The notes: generated by a model from the sequence alone, not told the origin. 64,000 bases of DNA from Psychrobacter glacincola (GCA_001411745.2 LIQB01000001.1:1-64000); one strand, 5' to 3'; positions 19,653 through 29,560 are shown, numbered from the stretch's first letter. Made by a program: numbers and translations.

Positions 19653-21440
19653 TCACTCCAGACCCAATTCTTTTATCATTTGCTCAACAATTTTGAATTT
19701 CTGAATTTTACCAGTGATGGTCATTGGATATTCATCAACAAAACGAAAGTAGGTCGGCACTTTATAATGAGCAATATGGTCACAACAAAACTGCCTTACC
19801 TCTTCTTCGCTTAAGCTATTTGGCTCTTTTGCAATAATCCACGCCGCTAGTACCTCACCATACTTTTTATCAGGAACACCAACAATTTGTACATCGCGAA
19901 TCTTCGGATGACGATAGAGATAGTTCTCAACTTCTACTGGATAGATATTTTCGCCGCCGCGAATGACCATGTCCTTGCTACGTCCAACCACAGTGATGTA
20001 GCCATCTTCGTCCATCACTGCCAAATCACCCGTATGCATCCAGCCATCAGTAATCGCCGCGCGTGTTTTAAAGCGGCTGCCCCAATAGCCTTTCATCACC
20101 GCGTAGCCATAAGTGAGTAATTCACCCGTCTCTCCAATCGGGACGACATCACCCGTTTCAGTGTCGACGATTTTGACCTCAAGCGCGGGCAGCACCATCC
20201 CTACGGTGGAGACTCTTTTTTCGAGTGGCGTTTGCGAGCTGGTTTGACAAGAAGCTGGACTGGTCTCGGTCATGCCATAAGCAATCGTCACCTCGCTCAT
20301 GTGCATTTTATCCATGACGCGGCGCATGACTTCGATGGGACAACTAGAGCCGCCCATAATACCAGTACGTAAGCTGGTCAAGTCAAAACTGTCGAAGTCT
20401 GGATGATCCAGCTCTGCGATAAACATCGTCGGTACCCCAAGCAGAGCGGTACATTTTTCCTCTTCCACCGTTTGCAATACCGTTAGCGGATCAAAACCAT
20501 CGTTAGGATAAACCGCACAGCCACCATGTGTTAATATCGCGAGATTACCGCCCACCATCCCAAAGCAGTGATAAAGTGGTAATGGAATGCATAGCCTATC
20601 TTCCTCTGTCAGCCTCATACCTTCGCCAAGGAAATAGCCATTATTCAAGATATTTCGATGCGTTAAAGTAGCGCCTTTTGGTGTACCCGTTGTCCCACTA
20701 GTAAACTGCACACTAATAGCATCGGTATTCTTAAGCTGGGCTTGGCGCGCAGCGACGCGAGGGTCGTTTGCTTTACCCTCTGCCATCCAAGCGGAGAATT
20801 TTTGCATAAAATTAAAATTCTCATCGCTTTCTGAGTCATCAATCCAAATGATGCGCTCAATCGTTGGAATCTCGACCAAATCAAGCTGAGTATAATCTTT
20901 ATGATAAATCTCAGGACAAAGCTCACGAATCATTTGTGTATAGTCGCTGCTTTTGAAATGACGCATCAATACCAATGCCGAACAGCCTAGCTTATTCAGT
21001 GCATATTGCAGCTCAAAGGTACGATAAGCAGGATTGATATTGACGAGGATAACGCCGACTTTCGCAGTTGCTAATTGCATCAGCAGCCATTCAGCATTAT
21101 TGTGTGACCAGATACCGATACGATCGCCAATCTCCAGCCCCATCTCAATCATGCTACTTGCCAGCTGATTGGCTTTTTCCTGTAGCTCGCGGTACGTCCA
21201 GCGAATATTTTGATGACGAGAAACCAAGGCTTCACGATCAGGATATTTATTGACAATCGCATCAAAAAAATCACCGATTGTCGCTTCAATCAGCGGCACA
21301 TCAATACCTTTATCATGGCTTTGGGTGAGTGGCGCATTTGCTGAACGCACGCCTACATTAACTTTGGGGATATTGTTGAGAATACTGTTATTAGGCGTAC
21401 TTTCATTAATAATGCTGTCAAAATCGGTAATCTGAGTCAT
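19653..21440 (-). CDS. AMP-binding acyl-CoA synthetase (copy 2)
   Basis: Paralogue of the enzyme at 17600. The proteins align nearly end to end with the same motifs: [49 protein letters not shown] and [10 protein letters not shown]. Most differences fall in the first 30 residues and in scattered positions. The upstream 200 bases are also similar, so gene and promoter were duplicated together. I take the ATG at 21440, not the GTG just before it; AAGGACTCGTG precedes it, as in copy 1. The substrate is unknown. It is the first gene of the leucine/isovalerate block but has its own terminator, so it may be an independent unit. Confidence 0.88.
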   Translation of the reverse strand: MTQITDFDSIINESTPNNSILNNIPKVNVGVRSANAPLTQSHDKGIDVPLIEATIGDFFDAIVNKYPDREALVSRHQNIRWTYRELQEKANQLASSMIEMGLEIGDRIGIWSHNNAEWLLMQLATAKVGVILVNINPAYRTFELQYALNKLGCSALVLMRHFKSSDYTQMIRELCPEIYHKDYTQLDLVEIPTIERIIWIDDSESDENFNFMQKFSAWMAEGKANDPRVAARQAQLKNTDAISVQFTSGTTGTPKGATLTHRNILNNGYFLGEGMRLTEEDRLCIPLPLYHCFGMVGGNLAILTHGGCAVYPNDGFDPLTVLQTVEEEKCTALLGVPTMFIAELDHPDFDSFDLTSLRTGIMGGSSCPIEVMRRVMDKMHMSEVTIAYGMTETSPASCQTSSQTPLEKRVSTVGMVLPALEVKIVDTETGDVVPIGETGELLTYGYAVMKGYWGSRFKTRAAITDGWMHTGDLAVMDEDGYITVVGRSKDMVIRGGENIYPVEVENYLYRHPKIRDVQIVGVPDKKYGEVLAAWIIAKEPNSLSEEEVRQFCCDHIAHYKVPTYFRFVDEYPMTITGKIQKFKIVEQMIKELGLE

Positions 21441-21604
21441 CACGAGTCCTTTCGTTTTGCTGTTTAATGTTTGTTATCAGAGCGGTAATAGACTACAAAG
21501 GTAAATGTCATATTCTTCCTTGAATATTCTTTGTCACTATAGACTATAATTAAATCAAGCCCTAACCAATATAGCCTCTTAAACGAAAGCCTGTCAATAA
21601 TATT

Positions 21605-21619
21605 GATACAATGCGTATC
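21605..21619. promoter_or_regulatory. Dyad upstream of synthetase copy 2
   Basis: GATAC-aatgc-GTATC is a perfect 5-5-5 dyad, about 165 bases before the synthetase start. It is conserved in sequence and setting with 19504-19518. Confidence 0.4.
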
Positions 21620-21643
21620 GATTATGATTGATATAAAAAGTTA

Positions 21644-21754
21644 TATAGTCAAAGAAATCTAAACCAGCTAGAAGGCAGCCGACCGCTGATTGTACATAAT
21701 ATAGTACCTCTAGGGAGGGTAACACCGTAGCGGTTTACTAGTTCTCTGACTATA
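21644..21754. repeat. Intergenic repeat, copy C (stem-bounded)
   Basis: A 111-bp element bounded by TATAGTCAAAGAA and its near-complement TTCTCTGACTATA. The core AAGGCAGCCGACCG, TACCTC-tagg-GAGGGTAACAC matches copies A and B. ACCGCT and AGCGGT inside it also pair. It lies between the flavoprotein gene and synthetase copy 2. Confidence 0.6.
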
Positions 21755-21764
21755 GATATAGAAA

Positions 21765-21797
21765 AGCCAGTGCTGCATAAAGATGGCAACACTGGCT
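21765..21797 (-). terminator. Hairpin downstream of the rubredoxin-reductase-like gene
   Basis: AGCCAGTG and CACTGGCT pair around a 17-base loop, followed by TTTTC on the minus strand, 24 bases past the stop at 21821. Confidence 0.5.
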
Positions 21798-21820
21798 ATG
21801 ATTTAGAGCTTTTTTAATCT

Positions 21821-23041
21821 TTAAGCTTTAGGGTTGGCAGGCGATTTAATCATTACCGTTGCGCTGACTTCATCACTATCATTTAGCAAGTCCATGACCA
21901 GCTCTTCATCACTTTCTGTCTTGACTTGCCAATTGCCAGTCGCTTTTGGCACACCTGTAACCATGACGGAGATTGCTTTATTTTTCAGGCGAATCATTGG
22001 TGGCTTATGATCGTAGCCATTATGCTCTAGACCCAATACATCATCAGCAATGGTAGCAGCCTGAGCGCGTAATGGGGCGACATAGCGACACGGTACACCA
22101 TCGATAGACATACAGTCACCAATCGCATAAATATTGGCTGTACTGGTACGCAAGGTCGGCGCATCCACCACGATACCAGTGCGACGGTCAAAATCGACAC
22201 CAGCTGCGGCAGGTAGTTTGTCATCGACCGTCAAACCTGTACTGGCAATCACATGATCGACCATAAGTGGTTCGATTGGCTCAGCAGTACTGCTTTCTGT
22301 CGCTGATGCTAGCGCCTCATAACTGACCTGCAGTTTTCCATCACTGATACGGGTAACAGCAGATACCTGATACCCTCCTAAAAAGTTAATCCCTTGCGAC
22401 TTAACTGCTTGGGCGATACGAGCCGTCGCTTTTGGCGGTAGCATTTGTGATAGTGGCGCATCGTTTAGATCAATGAGCGTCACTTGATGGCCAGCTTTGA
22501 GCAAGTCCTCTGCAATCTCCGTCCCGACCATACCAGCACCAACAATGGCAACATGCTGACTGCCAGTGGCTAGGTTTTCTTGCAACTGTCCAAAGCGCTC
22601 AATATGATTGACATGCCATACTAAATCCTCTGGCAAGCTTTTTGGGAAGATAGGGTGCGCACCCATCGCTAGTACCAGCTTGTCATAGCCGATCGTAGCG
22701 TAATTGGTATAAACGGGATCTGAGCGCAGCGCAGAGATAAGCTGCAACTGCTGAGTACTAACGTCAACATCCGTCACTTGCGTATTGGCAAGTAGCTTAA
22801 TATTTGCAGCTTCTGCGGCATCAACACCCGTTGCTCTGACCAAATCTACTGCACTTTTCTTTTGGCTAATCGCCATGGTCAGCATTGGCTTGTGATAACG
22901 ATCGCCACTGTCGGCAGTAATTAAGGTAATCGGAATGTCTTTGTCTTTTGCACGAATGGCATCAATGACATGCCAGCCTGCCAAACCTGCACCGATAATG
23001 ACAATACCGTTGTTTGATACTTCTGAGTTTTCAGCGATCAT
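21821..23041 (-). CDS. NAD(P)H-dependent FAD oxidoreductase, rubredoxin-reductase-like
   Basis: A pyridine-nucleotide:disulfide-type flavoprotein of the rubredoxin/ferredoxin reductase class. The N-terminal FAD dinucleotide fold is GIVIIGAGLAGWHV. A second NAD fold lies at HVAIVGAGMVGTEIAEDL, and the FAD-contact segment IYAIGDCMSIDG is near residue 300. RYHKPMLTMAISQ resembles rubredoxin and flavorubredoxin reductases. The start at 23041 (MIAENS) has GGGAG five bases upstream, and an earlier in-frame ATG lacks one. No rubredoxin or alkane hydroxylase gene is adjacent, so the electron acceptor is unknown. Length (406 residues) is normal. Confidence 0.8.
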   Translation of the reverse strand: MIAENSEVSNNGIVIIGAGLAGWHVIDAIRAKDKDIPITLITADSGDRYHKPMLTMAISQKKSAVDLVRATGVDAAEAANIKLLANTQVTDVDVSTQQLQLISALRSDPVYTNYATIGYDKLVLAMGAHPIFPKSLPEDLVWHVNHIERFGQLQENLATGSQHVAIVGAGMVGTEIAEDLLKAGHQVTLIDLNDAPLSQMLPPKATARIAQAVKSQGINFLGGYQVSAVTRISDGKLQVSYEALASATESSTAEPIEPLMVDHVIASTGLTVDDKLPAAAGVDFDRRTGIVVDAPTLRTSTANIYAIGDCMSIDGVPCRYVAPLRAQAATIADDVLGLEHNGYDHKPPMIRLKNKAISVMVTGVPKATGNWQVKTESDEELVMDLLNDSDEVSATVMIKSPANPKA

Positions 23042-23183
23042 ATTAACTCCCATATAGATAAGCAATTATTTTAGTTGTTAGAATATTGACTGCTATTGTA
23101 TCAGTAAACAGCCATGCACTCATCTACTCACTTATAGACCAATCATATCAACATCACTGTTAAATACATCAAGCTATCACGCA

Positions 23184-23215
23184 CAAAAAAAGCGCCTATT
23201 AGTAGGTGCTTTTTA
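23184..23215 (-). terminator. Terminator downstream of gltL
   Basis: AAAAAGCGCCTA and TAGGTGCTTTTT pair around a four-base loop. It lies 43 bases past the stop at 23258 and has T-runs on both strands. Confidence 0.75.
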
Positions 23216-23257
23216 GAGATGCTATTTATAAACAATTCAAATAATGAAATAGAGATT

Positions 23258-24061
23258 TTAATGATTCAAAATCTTCGATAAGAAAAGTTGCGCGCGATCA
23301 CTTTTTGCCCCTTCAAAAAACTCATCTTTACTACAGTTCTCGACAATATGACCTTCGTCCATAAAGATAATACGATTGGCTACCTGACTGGCAAAGCCCA
23401 TTTCATGGGTCACACACATCATGGTCATGCCATCGCGAGTCAACTCGACCATAACATCAAGTACTTCTTGAATCATCTCAGGGTCAAGAGCAGAGGTCGG
23501 CTCATCAAAGAGCATCGCTACAGGATCCATTGCTAGCGCTCGTGCAATCGCAACACGCTGCTGCTGACCACCCGATAGCTCCGCGGGATATTTCGCGGCC
23601 TGCACCGTTAGTCCGACGCGATCTAAATATGCCATGGCTTTTTGTTTGGCCTCGCTCTCTTTACGACCCAATACTTTAATTTGAGCGACCGTCAAATTAT
23701 CAATGATAGTCAAATGCGGAAATAGCTCAAAATGCTGAAAGACCATGCCGACACGGCTGCGTAATTTCGGCAGATTGGTTTTTGCCGCACCAACTGAGAT
23801 ACCATTTACCATGATCCCACCTTCTTGAAAAGGCTCCAGTCCATTGACCGTTTTAATCAAGGTTGATTTACCACTACCTGATGGCCCGCACACGACGACG
23901 ACATCACCTTTATGTACATGCGCCGTACAATCACTCAATACTTGAAAATCCCCATACCATTTGCTGACATCGGACATTTGAATGACCATCTCATCACTAG
24001 CATGACCATTATTGGTGACCAGTCCGCCAAAGGCATTTAAGTATGTATCAGCTTTGCTCAT
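23258..24061 (-). CDS. gltL: Glutamate/aspartate ABC transporter, ATP-binding protein
   Basis: The ATPase that drives the GltJK permease. It is a polar-amino-acid-type ABC protein: Walker A GPSGSGKST, Q-loop MVFQHFELFPHLT, signature [19 protein letters not shown], Walker [15 protein letters not shown] and the switch histidine in CVTHEMGFA. About 25 residues precede the usual MIQMSDVSKWYG start, but the ATG at 24061 has AGGAG six bases upstream, so I keep it. It is the last gene of gltI-J-K-L on the minus strand, 110 bases after gltK. Confidence 0.88.
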   Translation of the reverse strand: MSKADTYLNAFGGLVTNNGHASDEMVIQMSDVSKWYGDFQVLSDCTAHVHKGDVVVVCGPSGSGKSTLIKTVNGLEPFQEGGIMVNGISVGAAKTNLPKLRSRVGMVFQHFELFPHLTIIDNLTVAQIKVLGRKESEAKQKAMAYLDRVGLTVQAAKYPAELSGGQQQRVAIARALAMDPVAMLFDEPTSALDPEMIQEVLDVMVELTRDGMTMMCVTHEMGFASQVANRIIFMDEGHIVENCSKDEFFEGAKSDRAQLFLSKILNH

Positions 24062-24171
24062 CACTGGCTCCTAACCACATTGTTTTTAATAATCGTCATT
24101 TAAGAAAAGTTAGATCAACTACTCAACCAAAGCCTCAACACTCAAAAAGTGCAAGCCAAGATAAATATCTA

Positions 24172-24843
24172 TCAAAATCGCAAACGCTTTTGCAATTGTT
24201 GTACACCCACGGAGGCACTGACACTGATGATAAAATACACCGCACCAGCACCCAAAATGTAAGGCGTCAGCAAACCCATCAGCTCACCGCGTACATAGGC
24301 GGCACGGAAAAAGTCTGTCAAACCAATAGCGAAAACCAACGTCGTATCTTGGAATAAAATAATACACTGCTGCAAGATTAGCGGCAGCATTTTGCGAAAG
24401 GCTTGTGGCAAAATAACCAGACGCATGGTCTGCCCATAAGTCATACCCAGCGCTTTGGCGGCATTGACCTGCCCACTACCAATTGACTGAATACCAGCAC
24501 GCACCACCTCTGAAAAGTAAGCGGCTTCAAACATCATAAATGCAACCACACAAGAGGCAAAAGCAGCATCAAGTTGTAAGTACTTACCCGCTATCCAAAA
24601 ATAAATCATCGGTACGGCAAAGTAAAACCACAGTAGCACCAGCAGTAGCGGTACAGAGCGGAAGTAATTGACGTATAGCTTTGCTGGAATCTCAAGCACT
24701 TTGATACCAGACAAGCGCATCAATGCCAATACCGTTCCTAAACTAATACCACCAATAATCGCCAAAAACAGCACTTTTAAGGTGGTAATCATGCCGCCCA
24801 TCAAACCAGGATAGGCTGTTGCCAATTCGGTCATCATGTTCAT
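24172..24843 (-). CDS. gltK: Glutamate/aspartate ABC transporter permease
   Basis: One of two inner-membrane channel subunits. The 223-residue HisM-family permease has about five membrane spans. Its EAA loop EVVRAGIQSIGSGQVNAAKALGMTYGQT contacts the ATPase. Its ATG overlaps the gltJ stop by four bases (ATGA), indicating translational coupling. Assignment to glutamate/aspartate rests on gene order I-J-K-L and on the binding protein type. Confidence 0.85.
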   Translation of the reverse strand: MNMMTELATAYPGLMGGMITTLKVLFLAIIGGISLGTVLALMRLSGIKVLEIPAKLYVNYFRSVPLLLVLLWFYFAVPMIYFWIAGKYLQLDAAFASCVVAFMMFEAAYFSEVVRAGIQSIGSGQVNAAKALGMTYGQTMRLVILPQAFRKMLPLILQQCIILFQDTTLVFAIGLTDFFRAAYVRGELMGLLTPYILGAGAVYFIISVSASVGVQQLQKRLRF

Positions 24844-25586
24844 TTCTGACCTCCTGCAATGAGCCCAGGTACACGCAGTTTGCGCTCAATCAACCCCATA
24901 ATAGCAATCAATGATAAGTTAAATACTAAATAAATAATCGTCGCGTAGGTATAAATCTCGATGCTGTTTTGGGTGTATTCGCTGATGGTTTTGGTTTGAC
25001 TGATCAGCTCCATTACCCCCACTAATGAGGCGACGGAGGCGTTTTTGAAGCAGTTGGTCAGCTCAGAGCTGAGCGGTGGTAAAATAATACGAAAGGCCTG
25101 CGGTAGCAGTACTTCTTTATAAACTTGTGGAATACTAAAGCCTAGTGCATAAGCAGCATTGATCTGACCTTCGGGCAACGACTCAATACCTGTACGCACC
25201 TGTTCAACGATACGAGCGGCGGTAAATAAGCCAAGACCGATACTCGCTGAAAGCATGGCTGACGTGTTGGGCGATAAATCCTTATACCACCACTCTTGTA
25301 TCGTGGGCGTGAGCCAGCCAGGTGCAATATAAAACCAAAAGAACAATTGGACAAGCAGTGGAATATTACGAAAAAATGTCACATAAGCGGTGCCAATGGC
25401 ACGAGCGGTCTTATTAGGCAAAGTACGCATGATGCCAAAGATAGTACCTACGACCATAGCAATGGCCCATGCGATACTACCAATCAATAGTAGCCAGCCA
25501 AGACCAGTAATCATCCAATGGATATAAAGCTCATTACCGATACCAGTCTGCTCAAAGAGCACACCCCAGTTCCAGCTATAATTCAT
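24840..25586 (-). CDS. gltJ: Glutamate/aspartate ABC transporter permease
   Basis: Partner permease of GltK. The 248-residue protein has an N-terminal periplasmic loop. The GltJ-type opening is NYSWNWGVLFEQTGIG, and the EAA loop is EQVRTGIESLPEGQINAAYALGFSIPQV (about 147-174). It overlaps gltK by four bases and follows gltI by 96 bases, so the operon is gltIJKL. The NYSWNWGVLF start is shared with E. coli GltJ-type permeases, which supports the name. Confidence 0.87.
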   Translation of the reverse strand: MNYSWNWGVLFEQTGIGNELYIHWMITGLGWLLLIGSIAWAIAMVVGTIFGIMRTLPNKTARAIGTAYVTFFRNIPLLVQLFFWFYIAPGWLTPTIQEWWYKDLSPNTSAMLSASIGLGLFTAARIVEQVRTGIESLPEGQINAAYALGFSIPQVYKEVLLPQAFRIILPPLSSELTNCFKNASVASLVGVMELISQTKTISEYTQNSIEIYTYATIIYLVFNLSLIAIMGLIERKLRVPGLIAGGQK

Positions 25587-25682
25587 GGTTGTCTCTCCGA
25601 GCAGCGACTGAAAATCCTACGTGTTCAGATTGACATCAACATCAGTCTGAACACGTAAGCAAGCTATGTTGCAGGACAATAA

Positions 25683-26669
25683 TTACTGTGCCGTCGCAAC
25701 TTTCGGCTGAGCGCTGTCATGCGGACTGGCAATCAAGGCTTTTAAGTTGTCAGACATCTCAAAGTTTAGATTGACGTTCTTTGGTGGGATTGGGTTTAAG
25801 AACCACTTGTCATAAATGCTGTTGATTTCCCCTGATTTAAAGACATTCGCTAACGCTTCATCGACCACTGCTTTGAACTCAGGATCATCCTTACGCATCA
25901 TACAACCATAAATCTCAAACGATTGCGGCGTGCCGACGATGACCCATTCATCAGGATTTTTTGCTTTGGCTTTTTCGCCAGCAAGTAGTACATCATCCAT
26001 CATAAAGGCATCCGCGCGACCATTTTCTAGCATAAGGAAGCCTTCGCCGTGGTCTTTTGCTGAGATGATATTCATGTCCATTTTGTTGTCATCATTATAC
26101 TGACGAATATAACGCTCTGAAGTTGTGCCTGCGGTGGTGACTAAGGTCTTACCTTTTAGGTCTTCGAAATCTTGAATACCTGAGTCTTTTTTGGTCAATA
26201 GACGCGTACCGATTTCAAAGAAACCGTTGGAGAATGCCACTTGTTTTTGACGCTCTTCGTTGTTGGTTGTTGAACCACATTCAAAGTCGACCGTGCCGTT
26301 TTGTACCAAGGGAATACGGGTTTGTGAGGTGATAAGGTTATAACGGACGTTGAGGTCTGGCATGTTTAGCTTTTGCTTAACCGCTTCGACGACTTTCATC
26401 TCTAAATCGTGCGCATAACCAATCGGCTGATTTGGGTCGTCAGCGATATAAGAAAATGGAATAGAAGAGTCACGGTGACCGACCACGATAGTACCCGAGT
26501 CTTTGATTTTTTGTAGCGTACCGTTGGTAGTGGTTTCTGTCGCTGTTGCATCATCTGCTGGCGCATCAGTGCTGGTTTGGCTACTGTTATTACACCCTGC
26601 AAGACCTAGCGCCATAAAAGCAGCGAGAGTTAAAGGTTTAGAGAAAGACCTAGAAGATAGATAGCTCAT
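25683..26669 (-). CDS. gltI: Glutamate/aspartate-binding lipoprotein
   Basis: Periplasmic solute-binding protein (SBP family 3) for the GltJKL transporter. The start at 26669 (MSYLSS) is preceded by AAAGGA at eight bases, and an ATG nine bases earlier falls inside that ribosome site. The signal ends in the lipobox LAGC (Cys26), so the protein is membrane-anchored, unlike E. coli GltI. The ligand domain has LQKIKDSGTIVVGHRDSSIPFSY and GYAHDLEMKVVEAVKQKL, with FECGSTTNNEERQKQVAFSN as the GltI-typical segment. First gene of the operon; a 324-base region separates it from divergent hslO. Confidence 0.88.
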   Translation of the reverse strand: MSYLSSRSFSKPLTLAAFMALGLAGCNNSSQTSTDAPADDATATETTTNGTLQKIKDSGTIVVGHRDSSIPFSYIADDPNQPIGYAHDLEMKVVEAVKQKLNMPDLNVRYNLITSQTRIPLVQNGTVDFECGSTTNNEERQKQVAFSNGFFEIGTRLLTKKDSGIQDFEDLKGKTLVTTAGTTSERYIRQYNDDNKMDMNIISAKDHGEGFLMLENGRADAFMMDDVLLAGEKAKAKNPDEWVIVGTPQSFEIYGCMMRKDDPEFKAVVDEALANVFKSGEINSIYDKWFLNPIPPKNVNLNFEMSDNLKALIASPHDSAQPKVATAQ

Positions 26670-26993
26670 GAGATACATCCTTTTATCACATTATCACAAG
26701 ATTGAATGAGTGCTTGGACGACACAGGTCTTATTCATTGACCTTATTGCCACGCATCCATGCGGTTGTTGTTGCTGTTATTTATCACAATGCAACTTAAT
26801 GTTACTGTACAACAAATTAGCGGGTGTGGGTAAAAAATTTTTAATGAGGCTTATTTTTCAAGGATATCGGGTTTAGTATCACCATAACTATCCAATAAAT
26901 GCCTTTAATCTGTTAAACAATATCTAACGGGCAATTGATAAATCACGATGAATCCCCATAAAGCTAACAACTTCTTAACACTATAAATGACCT
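26670..26993. other. Divergent intergenic region gltI/hslO
   Basis: A 324-base AT-rich spacer between divergent starts. It must hold both promoters, but no confident operator, terminator or RNA gene is visible. Confidence 0.5.
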
Positions 26994-27974
26994 ATGACAC
27001 AAGATACTCAAGTCCCTAATACGGACAGCCAGAACGCTGGCAACCATAGTGACAATGACGTACGTCAACGTTTCTTTATTGAAGATTCGCCGGTGCGCGG
27101 TGATGTGGTGCGCCTATCACGCAGCTATGCCAGTACGATAGCCCAAAAGCCTTATCCTGAAGCGATCAAGCGCTTATTGGGTGAGATGCTGACAGCAGCG
27201 AGTTTGCTTATCGGCACGGTCAAAATCAATGGTCATCTGTCCATTCAATTGCAATCATCAGACAGCGATAGCTTGCTAAACTGGGCAATGGCAGAATGCA
27301 ATCAAGACGGTATCATCCGTGCCCTTGCTAGCTGGAAGGGTGAGACTGATGAGCAAGTACAGGCTTGGGAAAATATGACTCATGCCAAAGAGGCATTTGC
27401 TGAATTGGGTGCGATGGGTCAAGGCGTGTTGTTTATTAACATTCAGCCTGAAGGCGGCGAAGCCTATCAAGGCATCGTCGAGCGCAGCCATGACAATTTG
27501 GCAGACTGCTTAGCGCACTACCAAAAGCAATCGGCGCAGATTCCAACCTTGATTAATTTGGCGTCTGATGGTCTGCAAGCGGGTGGAATGTTGGTACAAA
27601 TGCTTCCTCGTACTGCTGAAGAAACCTATGAAGTCGAGCAAAACCAAGATGCGGGTATCGACGATGACTTATGGACACGTCTGAGCGTTTTGACACGGAC
27701 AGTGAAAGCTGAAGAGTTGACCACGCTTGATGCCAACGAAATCCTTTATCGCTTGTATCATGAAGAAAATGTCGTCGCGCCCGACCCTGTTGCCTTATCA
27801 TTTGGTTGTACCTGCTCACGTGAGAAATGTGAGATGGCCATTGAGCAAATCGGTGAAGCAGAAGCCTTAGACATCATTGATGAGCAAGGCGGTAACTTTG
27901 AGATGGATTGCGGCTTTTGTGGCGAGATGTATAAATTTAATAAAGACGATGTGACCACGATATTTTCTGAGTAA
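26994..27974 (+). CDS. hslO: Redox-regulated chaperone Hsp33
   Basis: A cytoplasmic holdase activated by oxidation: disulfides form, zinc is released and the C-terminal region unfolds. The 326 residues include the family start RFFIEDSPVRGDVVRLSRSY after an unusually long N-terminal extension of about 26 polar residues. The core has LLGEMLTAASLLIGTVK and GGEAYQGIVE. The C-terminal zinc site has CTC and later CGFC, the conserved C-x-C and C-x-x-C. The ATG at 26994 has a weak ribosome site, so the extension is not certain. It is followed by a strong bidirectional terminator. Confidence 0.94.
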   Translation: MTQDTQVPNTDSQNAGNHSDNDVRQRFFIEDSPVRGDVVRLSRSYASTIAQKPYPEAIKRLLGEMLTAASLLIGTVKINGHLSIQLQSSDSDSLLNWAMAECNQDGIIRALASWKGETDEQVQAWENMTHAKEAFAELGAMGQGVLFINIQPEGGEAYQGIVERSHDNLADCLAHYQKQSAQIPTLINLASDGLQAGGMLVQMLPRTAEETYEVEQNQDAGIDDDLWTRLSVLTRTVKAEELTTLDANEILYRLYHEENVVAPDPVALSFGCTCSREKCEMAIEQIGEAEALDIIDEQGGNFEMDCGFCGEMYKFNKDDVTTIFSE

Positions 27975-28003
27975 TTAGGATTTAGTGCAGCTCGCTTAGT
28001 AAT

Positions 28004-28038
28004 AAAAAAACCCTCAAGTGTGACGCTTGGGGGTTTTT
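28004..28038. terminator. Bidirectional terminator hslO / lipase-like gene
   Basis: AAAACCCTCAAG pairs with CTTGGGGGTTTT (one G-T pair) around a short loop, with A and T runs on the flanks. It serves hslO (+) and the gene ending at 28091 (-). Confidence 0.8.
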
Positions 28039-28090
28039 AACGTCAGGGCTTGAAATTTATGACTGACGATATAACTGGTTTCGAGCACGC

Positions 28091-29560
28091 TTAATTGGCT
28101 ACTTCATCCACTTCTGGATAAGAATAGATACGACTATCAAGCCCATACTTTGCATCATGGGCATCGCCTAGCCTATTATCCAACAGCCAAGCAATAACTT
28201 GCTCATGTACTCTATCGCTGTAGATTAAATTCATGTGATTGACTCCATAAAAAATCGCCTTATGTCCCTCTGGTACTGCTAGCGTATGCTCTTCGGTATA
28301 TTCGCCGAGCGCTGATTCTACTGAGACCAACCCGTCCCCAAGCAAACTTGTGGTCTTAGATTCATAATGAGTTTCAATCAAAGCTGCCGCCACTAAATAG
28401 GTATTCACATGCAGGGGCAAACGCGTGGGATGACGAAACTCTGCTGGCAGCACGCTGCGCCCTTCGGTAGACTTCCAATCAGCATCGCGAATACTGCCGT
28501 AACGTAAATCTATAATACCAGCGCTACGCAAGTCGCCCAATTTAGCCAATGATCCTGCAAAAGGCAGCTTAGCGATTTTATCTTGAACAAAATGTCCAAT
28601 CTGCTCCAAGCTTGCGCCATGATGCGGTGAGCCTAAGGTGACAAGATTGCCCACGCGTTTGACCCAGCTAAAGCCCTGCTCTTTACCATAAAATAGCGCA
28701 CTGCGGCTCAACAAACCGCCCATACTATGACCGATTAAATCTATCTGAGTGACGTCGGGATTATTCTCAACCAAATCTTGCAAGACTTTTGCAAAGCTAC
28801 GTCCGTTGCTAGAAATACGCCGACCCGTATTATAGTTTAAATACAGCACCGTCGCTTTTGGCAAGTGATTGACCAAAACTTCACCCAAATTGCCTTCTCC
28901 AGATACCTGCCAGCTCAAGTGACTCATACAAAGCCCATGGCATAAAATAATAACACGCCCAGACAGCGCGCCACTTTGTACACGATTGTATTCATCATAT
29001 AGCACCATCGATACTGCCAATGGATTGTGATGAGTGATAAGGTGATCGCCCATGACGCCATTTAGAATATTGACCAAGCGACGTAAGTTTTTGGGCAAAG
29101 GTTGTAATTTTTTGGGTCTAGAAACCGTGTTATAAAGACGCAGCCCTGAGGCAAGATTATTGCCCACCAATTGCATCGTATAACGCACCGTGCCATAAAT
29201 ACGCCCCGTGATACCGCGCTGCCAGTGCTCAATATTGCCTTTATTAAACCGTCCTAAAGGACGCAGCAGAATCTCACGATGGATAGCCTCTACAATATCA
29301 GTGACTTCCACCACGCCCATCGTTGCCAACTGAGCCAAGCCTTCAAAAAAATCAACCAACGTAATAGGCTGATGCGGTTTGCTATAACTGTTGTCCACCG
29401 TCTCGGCGCTCAGCTCATCGACATAGATATATTCGAGTTTCGCCAGCTCTTCATAGACATCGCCCTGAAAACCTTCACCAGTATCCGACTCAACAGCAGT
29501 TGGACGCCGAGTGGTGGCAAATAAATCATGAATGGTTTCTAAAGGTTTTGGACTGGTCAT
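28091..29560 (-). CDS. Alpha/beta hydrolase, lipase-like
   Basis: A 489-residue serine hydrolase of the alpha/beta fold. The nucleophile elbow is IDLIGHSMGGLLSRSA (about 278-293), with a preceding oxyanion-hole strand VIILCHGLCMSHLSW. Likely Asp and His sites lie in LLGDGLVSVESALG and FYGVNHMNLI. GSPHHGASLE is typical of triacylglycerol lipase and PGAP1-like proteins. The long N-terminal region (about 1-170) is mostly helical and not recognised. No signal peptide is seen, so it is probably intracellular or membrane-associated. Substrate unknown. The start has no strong ribosome site. Confidence 0.8.
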   Translation of the reverse strand: MTSPKPLETIHDLFATTRRPTAVESDTGEGFQGDVYEELAKLEYIYVDELSAETVDNSYSKPHQPITLVDFFEGLAQLATMGVVEVTDIVEAIHREILLRPLGRFNKGNIEHWQRGITGRIYGTVRYTMQLVGNNLASGLRLYNTVSRPKKLQPLPKNLRRLVNILNGVMGDHLITHHNPLAVSMVLYDEYNRVQSGALSGRVIILCHGLCMSHLSWQVSGEGNLGEVLVNHLPKATVLYLNYNTGRRISSNGRSFAKVLQDLVENNPDVTQIDLIGHSMGGLLSRSALFYGKEQGFSWVKRVGNLVTLGSPHHGASLEQIGHFVQDKIAKLPFAGSLAKLGDLRSAGIIDLRYGSIRDADWKSTEGRSVLPAEFRHPTRLPLHVNTYLVAAALIETHYESKTTSLLGDGLVSVESALGEYTEEHTLAVPEGHKAIFYGVNHMNLIYSDRVHEQVIAWLLDNRLGDAHDAKYGLDSRIYSYPEVDEVAN

